Source: Alphaproteobacteria bacterium (lineage in GTDB: Bacteria; Pseudomonadota; Alphaproteobacteria; Micropepsales; Micropepsaceae). From it: DNA of 64,000 nt. Shown here in pieces: positions 1 to 9,509 of the stretch. The DNA lies in the NCBI GenBank assembly GCA_013389115.1, contig JACADY010000011.1:1-64000 (forward strand), read 5' to 3'. Numbering within the stretch: position 1 is the stretch's first letter; each line of letters opens with the position of its first letter. The notes under the pieces were generated by a model that searched no databases, was not told where the DNA came from, and saw only the letters and a list, made by a program, of their open reading frames with translations. The translations under genes were made by a program, and so were the position numbers.

Positions 1-96
1 GGCGTCAGGCGGGCATTCTTGTGGATGTCCATTCGGTCCTCCCTTGGACACTGAAGCTTCGCAACCTCAGCTTCCTCGGTCGGGACCGAATGGACA
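1..96 (-). mobile_element. 5' end of an IS481-type insertion sequence (cut by window edge)
   Basis: The reverse strand from position 32 reads ATG then MDIHKNARLT, which matches the usual N-terminus of IS481-family transposases, and is preceded by a GGGAGG ribosome-binding site. Only ten codons lie in the window. A 14-bp perfect inverted repeat (TGTCCATTCGGTCC at 26-39 and its complement at 83-96) frames the leader; the outer copy probably marks the IS end near 96. The family call rests on a short peptide, so it is moderately sure. Confidence 0.6.
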
Positions 97-603
97 ACCT
101 ACTGAAAGCTCACATCTAGGGCGGGCGCCCACGGCGGCCCGCGCAGCCCGTCACGAAAGTCGCGAGGACCGACACGTCATGAGCGCCACCTGCGATCCCG
201 GCGATTGCCTGCGTGCGCCCTATTGCTGCCGGTCGCGCATCGAACCTAAGCCCGCACGCACCGCTTCGATCGATCCGTCACGGGAGGTATTCGAAACAGG
301 CCTCCCGTTGACGCCCGTTGAGGCAAGGGCGAAGAGAAACGTCATCATCGCCAGCATCTTGCGCCTTCTTGAGTAAAGCATTCCGCACACTTTCACGGGT
401 CGTGCGCTCGACGGACAGTGAATTCCGAACAATTAAGACTTGCGCGCGAGGCACCGATCCGGAACGCGGTGCCAGATGCCGCAAGATTTGCGATTTCAAT
501 CACAAAAAAGTCCGTCTCTCATCGAAGCCGTGCTCCACATCTGATTTGCCACTAAACTCAGCCTTCCTTTATGATATTGTGGCTGTATTAGGAGTTTGAT
601 CCG
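97..603. other. Intergenic, no gene supported
   Basis: Short overlapping ORFs exist on both strands, but none has a convincing ribosome-binding site or recognisable protein. The last 60 bases are AT-richer and end in AGGAG just before the next gene, so they probably hold its promoter. Confidence 0.5.
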
Positions 604-1824
604 ATGCGCAGCTTGCTTGCGATCTTTCTCTATGCCTTCTTGCTGTCGCCGACTGCGGTGTTCGCGCGGGAATGCGACGGAGGCGGAAAGCTTCTCGACT
701 ATCTTTCTGGGCAATTGGATGATCCCGCGCCTTCGGTAATTGCTGATGTCTGGGTAGCAGGAGGCATCCCAGACACAGTTGCGCCTGAGTCAATTGCCGC
801 CACCCGGAATGCAATTGAGCTCTTTGAGGGAATGAGCCTCTCTCCAGAAAGAGCCGCGGACATCGTTGCGGGTGACTGGACCGGTTGGCGCGCTGGATTG
901 ATGTCGCGTGAGGAGTATGTGCGGCTATTTCTAGAAGAAGTTGGCCGCCGCACTGGAACTCACGGCGAACGTACCTCGATCCTGCAGGCCGCCCAAGTGA
1001 TGCAGAATGTTCTCGACGACCTTTATGGCGCCGCTGGCGGACGTGAAAGACCGGAGGATCCCTCTCGTATGTGGTGGTGGGATTCCTATTTGCGTCAAAA
1101 AGCGGCATCAGAGGAAATTGCACGGCTCATAGCCGTGCCTAAGGGCCAAGCCCTCTGGCACGACTATTTAGTTGGCCGGAAGACTGCCATAGCATGCGCC
1201 CTCGACGATGCATCCGCGCTGAATTTATTGGCGGCCACAATCAACCAAGACCGCTATCAACGCGGCGATATTGTCGTAGAACTCGTCGCGGGAAGGAAGA
1301 TCCCCCTGGCGTTTCGGACGATGGCCTATCTCGCCGGATTGCTGGAATATCGATTGGAAAAGTGTTCATGGGTTGGATCGCCCGACGACTTGGCTTCTGT
1401 CATGCGCTTCCAGCTTGCAGCAAATCAGATCGCGTTGTCGCAAGAGCAGCTGTTCGATATTGCCGATATAGTAGTCGATGCTGTCGAATTTGTCTCAAGC
1501 ATGGATGCCGGCAGGGCCGATGCCCGAGCGATGGATGAGGAGATTGGTTGCACGTCCCCACCTGCAATCGCTCTCTCGGGCGGGATTGTTCGAACTGTCA
1601 AGATCGATGCTTCGCCTTCATCAGACTCCCTTTTTGTTCAGAGTTGTTCAAGCCAGGGCCTCAGCCTCGGCCAATGCGCCTGTCTTGGTGAGCTGGGCCG
1701 CGGTGTCGCGCCGAAGATTGAAAAAATGGGCTATGATAGAAGTAGCACGATCAAGTGGATCATTGGGCGCAATCCAATACTTGGCATTCAGATCAGTGCT
1801 GTTTGTGGAATTGGTGATTATTGA
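604..1824 (+). CDS. Secreted protein of unknown function, 406 aa
   Basis: The first 21 residues form a typical Sec signal peptide (basic start, hydrophobic core, AFA cleavage site), so the protein is probably periplasmic. An AGGAG sits 7 nt before the ATG. The mature part has several cysteines, notably a C-terminal cluster (SCSSQ, GQCAC, AVCG), which suggests disulfides; the middle is helical and tryptophan-rich. I recognise no domain. It stands alone between an IS fragment and non-coding DNA, which fits an accessory gene. Confidence 0.6.
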   Translation: MRSLLAIFLYAFLLSPTAVFARECDGGGKLLDYLSGQLDDPAPSVIADVWVAGGIPDTVAPESIAATRNAIELFEGMSLSPERAADIVAGDWTGWRAGLMSREEYVRLFLEEVGRRTGTHGERTSILQAAQVMQNVLDDLYGAAGGRERPEDPSRMWWWDSYLRQKAASEEIARLIAVPKGQALWHDYLVGRKTAIACALDDASALNLLAATINQDRYQRGDIVVELVAGRKIPLAFRTMAYLAGLLEYRLEKCSWVGSPDDLASVMRFQLAANQIALSQEQLFDIADIVVDAVEFVSSMDAGRADARAMDEEIGCTSPPAIALSGGIVRTVKIDASPSSDSLFVQSCSSQGLSLGQCACLGELGRGVAPKIEKMGYDRSSTIKWIIGRNPILGIQISAVCGIGDY

Positions 1825-2401
1825 CTCAAAGTCAGCCGCCCCACTCCGACATCTGCACTCCGTGACGGCAAGCCAGCCGACTATGGAACGGTGCTGCGGA
1901 GAAATCAAATTTATACATTAACTTATTGATTTATGCGTGTCTTATAATGTAACTCACGCCGATACCATCAGAAATACCATCAGTTTTCTTTACTCGCACC
2001 AACCCGTCTTTCATACAGACGGACCTCCAAAAAGGCGCAAGGCTGCGTAGCATCAAAACTTACAGCCCGCGCGGACTGTTGTATCTGAGGCATCTCTGCC
2101 GTCCTCGTGTCGGTAAAGATGGCCCTCAGCAATTTGCGTGCAGCACATCACAATGCGGATACCTAACACACGCCCCTCGAAGCGCCGATCAACATCAAGA
2201 ATTGGTGGCAGAAATGATGTGCGATCGCCAAACCAGCCAAGGCTTTTCCGCTAGCCGATCTGGCCTGCACAATCTGGAAGCTTCAGCCGGATCCGCCTTC
2301 CGTCTGAACCATTCTTCTTGTTACACAGAACCCGGTTGCGCCCTTGGGGGCAGGTACGTCGCCAGCGCCGCAATCCGATAACCCCACGACGGAGCTGCAA
2401 G
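1825..2401. other. Intergenic, AT-richer, with tandem ACCATCA repeat
   Basis: No supported gene. At 1961-1983 the sequence GATACCATCAGAAATACCATCAG contains two ACCATCA units. A near copy lies at 17905-17928, upstream of an integrase remnant beside tRNA-Phe. The pair may mark the ends of an old integrated element. Confidence 0.5.
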
Positions 2402-2716
2402 ATGTTGATAGTGGAAGGCTGGGTGCGCCTCGAGAGCCCTGGCGAAGTCGATCGGCTGCGCACGGCAGCGATTGCGATGATGACGGCGACAAAATCTGAG
2501 GAACCTGGCTGCTTGGAGTACGCTTACGCCATCGATCTCGCCAACCCAACCCTGCTGCGGATCATTGAGCGATGGAAGGACGAAGCCGCTCTGACTGCGC
2601 ATTTCGCTACGCCTCATATGGCGGCGTTCGGTCGCGCGATGGCGGACGCCAAAATCGTGGGCGCGTCGATCAAAGCCTATTCGGGGGAAGTAGTCCGCAC
2701 ACTGATGGAGTCATAG
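2402..2716 (+). CDS. ABM-domain (antibiotic biosynthesis monooxygenase-like) protein, 104 aa
   Basis: The length and pattern fit the small ferredoxin-like ABM fold: a first strand with EGWVRL, a central EPGCLEYAYAID segment, then LLRIIERWKDEAALTAHFATPH. Such proteins are dimeric, cofactor-poor oxygenases or quinol-modifying enzymes; the substrate cannot be told. The start used is the ATG at 2402, preceded by GGAG with 7-nt spacing, rather than the longer ORF start. It is a single gene followed by an IS remnant. Confidence 0.7.
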   Translation: MLIVEGWVRLESPGEVDRLRTAAIAMMTATKSEEPGCLEYAYAIDLANPTLLRIIERWKDEAALTAHFATPHMAAFGRAMADAKIVGASIKAYSGEVVRTLMES

Positions 2717-2773
2717 TCCCGTTCGACGAGAGCACCGTAAATTTCTTTGTCCAACACTCCTGTCCCCTGAACC

Positions 2774-2892
2774 ATGGAGGCGAAGGTGAAACGGCGGCGG
2801 CTCAGTGAAGGGCGAATCATCGCGGTCCTATGGGAGCGCGATGCGGCGGTCGTAACAGCCCGCCTGTACGGGAGGCACGGCAAATCGAGTCG
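2774..2892 (+). pseudogene. Remnant of IS3-family transposase OrfA
   Basis: About 35 codons starting MEAKVKRRRLSEGRIIAVL and continuing to TARLYGRHG match the N-terminal helix-turn-helix of IS3-family OrfA proteins (usual form: KRRRFTEEQIIAVLKE...TADLCRRHGIS). After GRHGKSS the similarity is lost, and the frame runs on only to 2977. No OrfB follows, so the element is a decayed scrap. Confidence 0.6.
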
Positions 2893-3076
2893 CGAGCGTG
2901 ACAAACTGGAAATGGCGCGCCATTTCGCGTTTTATCAGCTCGACGGACGCAGATCTGGGCCAGCACCAGGTCAGTGAATGCAAAGCCGCGCCAGGAGCAA
3001 CGTGACGACCGTTCGAGCGACTGGCTATCGGCTTAGGCATGCGGAGAGGGATGAATGAGCGCGGTGGGCAAATAAG

Positions 3077-3847
3077 ATGAGTTCATTCAGGCTGCTTGCA
3101 CAGCTCGAGCCGCAGATGGTGCATATCGCGCCCGGGCGGTTCCTCATGGGGTCACCAGAGAGCGAAGAGGGCCGACATGACTCCGAGGGTCCACAGCATG
3201 AAGTGGTGATCGGCTACAGCTTTGAGGTTGGCCGGTATCCGGTGACTTTTCGAGAGTGGGACTTAGCTGTGCGCGTGGGTGGTTGCGGTGGCTGCACTCC
3301 ACGCGATGAGGGCTGGGGGCGTGGCTGGCGCCCCGTCATCAATGTGAGCTGGGACGATGCTCACAAATACATTGAGTTCCTCAAGGATCGGACAGGCAAG
3401 TCATACCGTCTGCTATCGGAGGCGGAGTGGGAGTATTGCTGCCGGGCGGGCACCACCACGGCCTATGCTTTTGGACACTCGCTCACAAGTCCAATCCAGC
3501 GCGTGGTCTTTAATGATGGGAAGGTCGTTGGCAGTTCTTGGGCCGATCGCATGCGTCCAACGGAACCACTGGAGGGTCTGTGGGCGAATAGTTGGGGCTT
3601 GGTGAGCAAGCATGGAAATGTCTGGGAGTGGTGCAAGGACTTCATGCACGCCAGTTATGCTGACGCCGGCCGGCCCGATGACGGGCGGCCATGGCTGATC
3701 GAAAGTGTGGATGACTACCGGATTATCCGCGGGGGCTCCTGCGCCACAAGTCCCATCAATATGCGCTCAGCGACCCGTGCTTGGACCCGTCGGACAGACC
3801 GGAGCCCCGTCATCGGATTCCGTCTCGCCAGGACCCTTTACCACTAG
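3077..3847 (+). CDS. SUMF1/formylglycine-generating-enzyme-like domain protein, 256 aa
   Basis: The protein shows the SUMF1 (FGE-sulfatase) fold signature: an N-terminal MVHIAPGRFLMGSP, then PVINVSWDDAHKYIEFL, RLLSEAEWEYCCRAG, NVWEWCKDF and a C-terminal RIIRGGSC...GFRLAR. True FGEs carry a copper-binding cysteine pair in the last segment; here only one Cys follows the GGS, so formylglycine formation is doubtful. Many bacterial SUMF1-domain proteins have other roles. There is no signal peptide, the ribosome-binding site is weak, and no sulfatase gene lies nearby. Confidence 0.75.
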   Translation: MSSFRLLAQLEPQMVHIAPGRFLMGSPESEEGRHDSEGPQHEVVIGYSFEVGRYPVTFREWDLAVRVGGCGGCTPRDEGWGRGWRPVINVSWDDAHKYIEFLKDRTGKSYRLLSEAEWEYCCRAGTTTAYAFGHSLTSPIQRVVFNDGKVVGSSWADRMRPTEPLEGLWANSWGLVSKHGNVWEWCKDFMHASYADAGRPDDGRPWLIESVDDYRIIRGGSCATSPINMRSATRAWTRRTDRSPVIGFRLARTLYH

Positions 3848-4260
3848 ACCCAGGCGGCATGACGGTCCTGTCTAAGCAGTTAGTGACTAAAACCACCTAC
3901 CGGTTCCCCGTTTCGTCCTCTCCGGTGCGCCATTGCGTTCATTCTTACATGGAGCACTGCCGATGTTCTGGCCACGATTTGGCCAAGACCACAAACGTTG
4001 TTAACTGTTTGTCCGAGTTGGTCCAAATTCGCCGTTGTGCCTGCCTGAATGGAATGACGACATCTCGCCGGAAGCAGACACCAAACCGACACCCTGTTGA
4101 CCCGCACGAATGGGCAGTTACCCTGCCGTGAGGTTGCGGAAACCGGGAGCTATTCGATCATCTAATAGCGCTGAAAGGCTTCGCACAGCGCGCTGCCGCT
4201 CCGAACGGAAGCAGGCCACGTCCCCTGCGATACAAATCATTTCCAAGCTCCGAGGCCGTC
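3848..4260. other. Intergenic, no gene supported
   Basis: Small ORFs here have no plausible start signals or recognisable products. The region separates the SUMF1-like gene from the Crp-type regulator and presumably holds its promoter. No clear hairpin or repeat was seen. Confidence 0.4.
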
Positions 4261-4932
4261 ATGGACCTGCTCGATTTTGGTCTCAAGCCCTTGAGAGACC
4301 ATCTATCCGAAGCCGTCAAGGGTGAGGTGCGGCGAAGGGCCCAGAGACGACGCTTTGAAGATAAGCAGGCTTTGCACATGCGCGGAGATGACGAGGCGCG
4401 CCTGTGCATCGTCGCCAGCGGCATGGTTCGCTTCGGGCGGTTCCAGCACGACGGCTCGTTCAAACTGCTCGCTATGCTGGGGCCAGGCGCCCACTACGGC
4501 GATGTGGCCCTCCAACGCCATGCCTTCACGCAAAATGTCTACGCTCTCGGGCCAACCGAAATCGATGTGATCGACGCCGCCGCGCTGGAGATCTTGCTGC
4601 GTGATCAGCCTGAACTGGCCGTTGCCCTCTGGCGGTGCAACACGGCGCGCCTGAATGCGGTCCTGGAATTGTACGATGATGCAAGAACCCTGAACGTGAC
4701 AGCACGGCTGGCGAAAGTGATCTATGTCCATATGGGACGGGGCGAAGTGGCGAACGGCGTTGCTTGCCTTCAACGCGATCTCGCCGAACTACTCGGAGTT
4801 TCGAAGGTTGCCCTTGGAAACGCGATGCGCGATCTGGAGAGAGCAGGGCTCGTCCAATCGGGATATCGCCGCATCATCGTGCTCAACAAAGCCAAGCTAA
4901 AGTCTTGGCTTCGCACATCGGGATCAGCCTGA
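4261..4932 (+). CDS. Crp/Fnr-family transcription regulator, 223 aa
   Basis: The N-terminal half (about residues 20-130) is a cyclic-nucleotide-binding-like beta roll with GMVRFGRF and LAMLGPGAHYGDVAL. The C-terminal part is a winged helix-turn-helix: LQRDLAELLGVSKVALGNAMRDLERAGLV. There are no N-terminal cysteines of FNR type, so it is not an iron-sulfur oxygen sensor. It sits directly upstream of the acyl-CoA dehydrogenase cluster in the same direction and is a plausible regulator of it, though this is inferred from position only. Confidence 0.85.
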   Translation: MDLLDFGLKPLRDHLSEAVKGEVRRRAQRRRFEDKQALHMRGDDEARLCIVASGMVRFGRFQHDGSFKLLAMLGPGAHYGDVALQRHAFTQNVYALGPTEIDVIDAAALEILLRDQPELAVALWRCNTARLNAVLELYDDARTLNVTARLAKVIYVHMGRGEVANGVACLQRDLAELLGVSKVALGNAMRDLERAGLVQSGYRRIIVLNKAKLKSWLRTSGSA

Positions 4933-5056
4933 CGCGCATCTGGCAAAAAAGCAAACTTCTTTGTCTTCTTCCCGGCGAGACGATGGCATGATGCGCTCAG
5001 AAAGAAAGCGTCACCGCGCGAAACGGCGGAGGTGACCGGACCCGGAGGAGCGCGCC

Positions 5057-6262
5057 GTGAGTTCAGCAGACCTCAGCCTTGAGCATCACGAGTTTGGCGA
5101 ATATGTCCGCCGATGGCTGGCGGAGAATGCCCCGCCGCCGCCGCCCGAGCGTCTGCCGATCACGCCCATCGAGGTCATGACGATCGGCCAACGGGATTAT
5201 CTGCAGGCATGGCAGCGCAAGTGCTATGACGCGGGCCTCGTCGGCGCCGATTATCCCAAGGACTACGGCGGGCACGGCAATATCGGCTTCCAGCGGATTG
5301 CCAATCAAGAGATGAACCGCGCCGGCGTGCCGTTTCTGATCAACATTGTCGGGCTGAGCATGGCGGCGCCGACAATTCTTCAACACGGCACTGAAGAGCA
5401 GAAACGCAAGTTCATTCCAGGGTGCCTGTCGGGTGAGGAGATTTGGTGCCAGGGCTTTTCTGAACCCGGCGCTGGATCGGACCTTGCGAACCAGCGCACC
5501 TCGGCCGTGCGCCTGGGCGATGAGTGGATCGTCAATGGGCACAAGGTCTGGACGAGCCTTGGCCATTTCGCCAAATGGATGATCCTGGTCACGCGCACCA
5601 GCAAAGATGACAAGTATAATGGGCTCACCTATTTCCTGTGCCCGATCGAAGGTCATCCTGGCGTCACGGTCCGCCCACTCGTGAAGATCACCGGGGAGAC
5701 CGGCTTCAACGAAGTATTCTTTCAAGACGTCAGGATCCCGGACGCCTATCGCCTGGACGATGTCGGCAAGGGCTGGGCCGTGGCGATGACAACACTGCTT
5801 GCCGAACGCGGCGCCTCGGAAGGCGCAGGCAGCGGTGGCGGAGGAGGGGAAAGCGCCATCCGGGACCTGATCGCCCTGGCGCGCGGCACTTGGCGCAATG
5901 GCCTCCTGGCCGCCGACGATCCAGTCACGCGCGACGCAATCATGAAGCGCGCCATCGTGGCTGAGGGTCTGCGCCAGAACGCCAAGCGGGCTCGTGTTCC
6001 CGCTCTGTGCGATCATCCTATGCGGCTGCCGCTGCAGCAGAAACTCACCGGGAGCGAGTTCCAGCAGGACAATGCCCGGCTGGGCGTCGAGATCGCAGGC
6101 GCCCATTCGACGCTATACAAGCGCGACCCGCGGGCGCCTCAGGCGGGCCACTGGCCGCTCGCTTTCCTCAATTCCTATGGCAACACGATTGCAGCAGGCA
6201 CCAACGAGATCCAGCGAAACATTTTGGGCGAGCGCGTGCTCGGCCTGCCAAAATCGAAATAG
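5057..6262 (+). CDS. Acyl-CoA dehydrogenase (401 aa), first of a pair
   Basis: FAD-dependent alpha,beta-oxidation of an acyl-CoA. It shows the family signatures WCQGFSEPGAGSDLA and GHKVWTSLGHFAKWM and ends with AAGTNEIQRNILGERVLGLP. A glycine-rich loop (GAGSGGGGG) interrupts the helical part, as in several large-substrate enzymes. The start is a GTG with GGAGGAG upstream. It lies 10 bp before a second, divergent acyl-CoA dehydrogenase; such pairs often form heteromeric enzymes for bulky acyl-CoAs (steroid, terpenoid or branched side chains). The substrate here is unknown. Confidence 0.9.
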   Translation: MSSADLSLEHHEFGEYVRRWLAENAPPPPPERLPITPIEVMTIGQRDYLQAWQRKCYDAGLVGADYPKDYGGHGNIGFQRIANQEMNRAGVPFLINIVGLSMAAPTILQHGTEEQKRKFIPGCLSGEEIWCQGFSEPGAGSDLANQRTSAVRLGDEWIVNGHKVWTSLGHFAKWMILVTRTSKDDKYNGLTYFLCPIEGHPGVTVRPLVKITGETGFNEVFFQDVRIPDAYRLDDVGKGWAVAMTTLLAERGASEGAGSGGGGGESAIRDLIALARGTWRNGLLAADDPVTRDAIMKRAIVAEGLRQNAKRARVPALCDHPMRLPLQQKLTGSEFQQDNARLGVEIAGAHSTLYKRDPRAPQAGHWPLAFLNSYGNTIAAGTNEIQRNILGERVLGLPKSK

Positions 6263-6272
6263 GAGTGCGGGT

Positions 6273-7478
6273 ATGAGCACGACAAAAACCGCGCTGCGGG
6301 ATTTCGGGTTTGGCCAAGACGAAGCCATGCTGCGCGACATGGCGCGCAAGATGCTGGCTGAACGCTTGCCGATGGAACGGTTGCGCACGCTCGTCGCCGC
6401 GGCGCCTGAGCCTGTCTATGACAAGGGCGAGCGGCCCCCTTGGGATGAGCAGCTCTGGGCCGAAATCGTTGCGCTGGGCTGGACTGGCCTTGCCGTCGGC
6501 GAGGCGGAGGGCGGGTCCAACATCTCGCTCGTCGGGATCGCTGGAATTGTCGAGGAGGTAGGACGCCATGCCCTGCCCTCGCCGCTGATCCCGACCCTGA
6601 TGGCGAGCCTTGTGCTGCGCGCTGCGGGCGGCGATGTGGCCTGTGAGATCCTCAAGCGCATTGCCGGCGGCGCGACGGCGAGCTTGGCGGTGACCAACGA
6701 TCGCGGCAGCTGGGAGCCCGAGGATGCGCCGCTGGTCGCCAGTGAACAGGGCGGTGATCTGGTCCTGCACGGCGAGGCGAGGTTTGTTCAGGACGCGTTC
6801 AAGGCGAACATCCTCGTTGGGAGCGCAAAGCTCGGCGACAAGCTTGTCCTGTGGGCGGCCAAGACAAACGCCGATGGACTGAGCCTCCAGGCGGATCACA
6901 TCCACGATCTCACCCGCGATCAGGCGAGCGTTCATTTCAACGGGGTGCGGTTGGGCGCCGACTCGATTGTCTCCCGTGATGGCGCTGAGATTTTGAAAAC
7001 TGCTTGGCCATCGTTGTTGGTGCTTGTCTCCGCCGACCTGTGCGGGGCCAGCGAAAGGTTGCTCCAAACAACCGTGGACTACGCAAAGGAGCGGGTTCAG
7101 TTCGACCGGCCCATCGGCTTTTTTCAGGCAGTGAAGCATCCGCTGGTTAACGCGATGGTCGAAATCGATCGCGCGCGATCGCTGCTCTATCACGCCGCTG
7201 CGGAGATCGTCGCCGGATCTGGCAGGGCGGAGATCGCCGCGCACATGGCCAAGAGTGCAGCATCCGACGCCGCCGCCTTCATCTCGGATCGGGCGATCCA
7301 GCTGCATGGCGGAATAGGATTCACCTGGGAATACGGGTTGCACATCTACTTCAAGCGAAACCTGCACAATCAGACTCTGCTCGGGGATGGGGTGCACCAT
7401 CGAAAGAAGCTGGCGGACTTGCTGATCGGCCCTGTTAGCACGTCGCCCAATCTCGGGCGTGATCCGGCGACAAGCTGA
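6273..7478 (+). CDS. Acyl-CoA dehydrogenase (401 aa), second of a pair
   Basis: A more divergent acyl-CoA dehydrogenase: KMLAERLPMERLR at the N-terminus, WTGLAVGEAEGGSNISLVG, then the C-terminal helical domain with ERVQFDRPIGFFQAVKHPL and QLHGGIGFTWEYGLHIYFKR. The start is the ATG at 6273, after AGGAG, 10 bp from the preceding stop. The ORF track's longer start overlaps the upstream gene and is rejected. It probably forms a heteromer with the upstream enzyme. Confidence 0.9.
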   Translation: MSTTKTALRDFGFGQDEAMLRDMARKMLAERLPMERLRTLVAAAPEPVYDKGERPPWDEQLWAEIVALGWTGLAVGEAEGGSNISLVGIAGIVEEVGRHALPSPLIPTLMASLVLRAAGGDVACEILKRIAGGATASLAVTNDRGSWEPEDAPLVASEQGGDLVLHGEARFVQDAFKANILVGSAKLGDKLVLWAAKTNADGLSLQADHIHDLTRDQASVHFNGVRLGADSIVSRDGAEILKTAWPSLLVLVSADLCGASERLLQTTVDYAKERVQFDRPIGFFQAVKHPLVNAMVEIDRARSLLYHAAAEIVAGSGRAEIAAHMAKSAASDAAAFISDRAIQLHGGIGFTWEYGLHIYFKRNLHNQTLLGDGVHHRKKLADLLIGPVSTSPNLGRDPATS

Positions 7479-7502
7479 GAGAAAGATTGCGGAGGAAGTA
7501 CC

Positions 7503-8471
7503 GTGAAAACCAGACTGACCGAACTGCTCGGCATTGAAGCGCCGATCATCTGTGGCGGCATGATGCGGGTGGGGACCGCTGACCTTGCAGCCGCTGTGTC
7601 CAATGCCGGCGGGCTTGGGGTCATGACTGCGCTGACGCAGAAAACACCTAAAGAGCTCCATGACGAAATTGAACGTTGCAGGACTCTTACGGACAAACCC
7701 TTCGCCGTGAATCTGACTGTTGGAGTCGTGGCGACCAAGATCGACTACGACGAATATGTCGAGGTGATCACGAGAAGCGGCGTCAAGATTGTCGAGACCG
7801 CCGGGCGCAGCCCTGAGCCTTTCATGGAGCGGTTCAAAGCCGCTGGCATCAAGGTGATCCACAAATGCGTCACTGTGCGCCACTCCCTGGCGGCTGAGCG
7901 GCTCGGCGTCGATGTGATCAGCATTGACGGCTTTGAGTGCGCCGGCCACCCGGGCGAACATGACGTTGGCGGGATTGTTCTGTTCCCCGCTGCGGCGCGC
8001 GCGCTCAAGATTCCAGTGGTCGCCTCAGGCGGCATCGCGGATGGCCGGGGTCTCGCCGCCGCGCTCGCGCTCGGCTGCGACGGCATCAATATGGGCACCC
8101 GCTTCATGGCGACGCAAGAAGCGCCTATCCACGACGGCATCAAGCAGAAGATTGTGGAGATGGACGAGAACCAGACCCAGATCATTTTCCGCAGCTATCG
8201 CAACACCGCGCGCGTCTACAAAAACTCGATTTCAAAGAAGGTCGCCGAGATCGAAGCCGCCGGCGGCGGTTTCGAACAAGTGCATGAGTATGTCTCCGGC
8301 ACTAATCAGGAAAAGGCCTGGACGACCGGCGACATCGAAGCCGGCATGGTGACGGCGGGCATGTCCGGCGCATTCGTGGAGGATGTGCCGACCTGCAAGG
8401 AGTTGGTGCAGAGGATTGTCGCGGACGCTGAGCAGATCATCAAGCAACGCCTGACGAATATGGTTGGCTAG
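7503..8471 (+). CDS. Nitronate monooxygenase / 2-nitropropane dioxygenase-like FMN protein, 322 aa
   Basis: A TIM-barrel flavoprotein. The N-terminus IEAPIICGGMMRVGTADLAA, the segment HKCVTVRHSLAAERLGVD, and the FMN phosphate-binding loops VVASGGIADGRG and GINMGTRFMATQEA are standard for the NMO/enoyl-reductase family. In degradation clusters such proteins are often annotated as nitronate monooxygenases but act as enoyl-CoA or dienoyl reductases; the exact reaction cannot be read here. The start is GTG with GGAGG upstream, 24 bp after the second acyl-CoA dehydrogenase, so the three genes are likely one operon. Confidence 0.85.
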   Translation: MKTRLTELLGIEAPIICGGMMRVGTADLAAAVSNAGGLGVMTALTQKTPKELHDEIERCRTLTDKPFAVNLTVGVVATKIDYDEYVEVITRSGVKIVETAGRSPEPFMERFKAAGIKVIHKCVTVRHSLAAERLGVDVISIDGFECAGHPGEHDVGGIVLFPAAARALKIPVVASGGIADGRGLAAALALGCDGINMGTRFMATQEAPIHDGIKQKIVEMDENQTQIIFRSYRNTARVYKNSISKKVAEIEAAGGGFEQVHEYVSGTNQEKAWTTGDIEAGMVTAGMSGAFVEDVPTCKELVQRIVADAEQIIKQRLTNMVG

Positions 8472-8536
8472 GCCGGATAGCCTCGCAGCGTCGAGGATGC
8501 AACGGTTAGAGCACGCGTGTTGCTTGGAAGGGGAAT

Positions 8537-9487
8537 ATGATGAAAGGGACAGTCCGCCCGGTTGCGGCGATCGCACTCGCAGCCTCAGTATTGCTCTCGG
8601 GTTGCGAGGAACTCAGCCGAGCGTGGTACATTTCCCAGTACGAGCGCACGCTGGACACCTACGCCCAGATCGACACAACCGTGACAACGGTCACCAGCCG
8701 CACTGGCGCAGATGGGCGTGGTGCGGCGCTGATTTCGGCGTTCTTTGGGTTGGACAATGCCCTGCCGAAAGGTCCTACCGACCGAGTGGCCTGCGAGGGT
8801 GGCGGCGGCGCGGACGGTATGCCAGTGATCTTTTCGCATGAGGTCGACATCAAGACTCTAGAGCCCGGCGACTTCCGCATCACGACCGAGTCGGGGGCGA
8901 CTACTCGAGTCACCTGTCTGACGCTTGCACCTGCTGACGATCCGGGTGAACTGCGAACCGCATTGCTTGCCGGCGAGCTGGGCAGCGCCAAGGATCAGCC
9001 CTTGACGGTCGAAATCGTTGGGAATGTGTTGTCCTTGGACGGTACCCTGAATTTCAAAGGCGCAAGCGTCACTGCCACGCGGCTTGAGGCGGGTCCGACC
9101 CTCGTTTGGGCGGAAATTGTTCCTGAAGCGCAGTGGGAGCTTGGCAAAGAAGCAACCGTCTTGCCTTGGGGTGGCGGCGAACGCTGTCCGGTTGGCGCCG
9201 CGCAGGTTGTCCGTGTCACCTGGGGCGGCGGCGTCACCAAGCCTGATGGCCCCGACCCGGCCGACGACAACGAGCGCCGACTCTACAAGGTCTCAGTCGT
9301 GCGGATAGGAGGCGCGACAGCCGAGATCACGCCGTTTGCGCTCGCAGACCTTAATGACGGCGACAACAACCATCTGCTGTGTTTGGACACTACGGACGCG
9401 GTCACATCGGTTTCCTTCCCCGCTGGTTACTTGACCGACCCGCGGGAAGACCTGAACCCGGACACCACCATATCCGTGCAACAATAA
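8537..9487 (+). CDS. Lipoprotein of unknown function, 316 aa
   Basis: A short basic N-terminus and hydrophobic stretch end in the lipobox LLSGC, so the protein should be lipid-anchored. The rest is beta-rich and acidic without a domain I know; two cysteines (VACEGG, VTCLTL) and a third (ERCPVG) could form disulfides. It has a GGAAGG site and lies between catabolic genes in the same direction, so it may be part of the operon, but its role in the pathway is unclear. Confidence 0.75.
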   Translation: MMKGTVRPVAAIALAASVLLSGCEELSRAWYISQYERTLDTYAQIDTTVTTVTSRTGADGRGAALISAFFGLDNALPKGPTDRVACEGGGGADGMPVIFSHEVDIKTLEPGDFRITTESGATTRVTCLTLAPADDPGELRTALLAGELGSAKDQPLTVEIVGNVLSLDGTLNFKGASVTATRLEAGPTLVWAEIVPEAQWELGKEATVLPWGGGERCPVGAAQVVRVTWGGGVTKPDGPDPADDNERRLYKVSVVRIGGATAEITPFALADLNDGDNNHLLCLDTTDAVTSVSFPAGYLTDPREDLNPDTTISVQQ

Positions 9488-9509
9488 GCACTTGCTGAGG
9501 AGCCCACCC

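Noticed and set aside
44-376. 110-aa + strand ORF
   Set aside because: No ribosome-binding site, no recognisable protein and it begins within the probable IS end.
6168-7961. 597-aa minus ORF opposite the acyl-CoA dehydrogenase and NMO-like genes
   Set aside because: It is the antisense shadow of two strongly supported enzymes; the peptide is His/Arg-rich with no family pattern.
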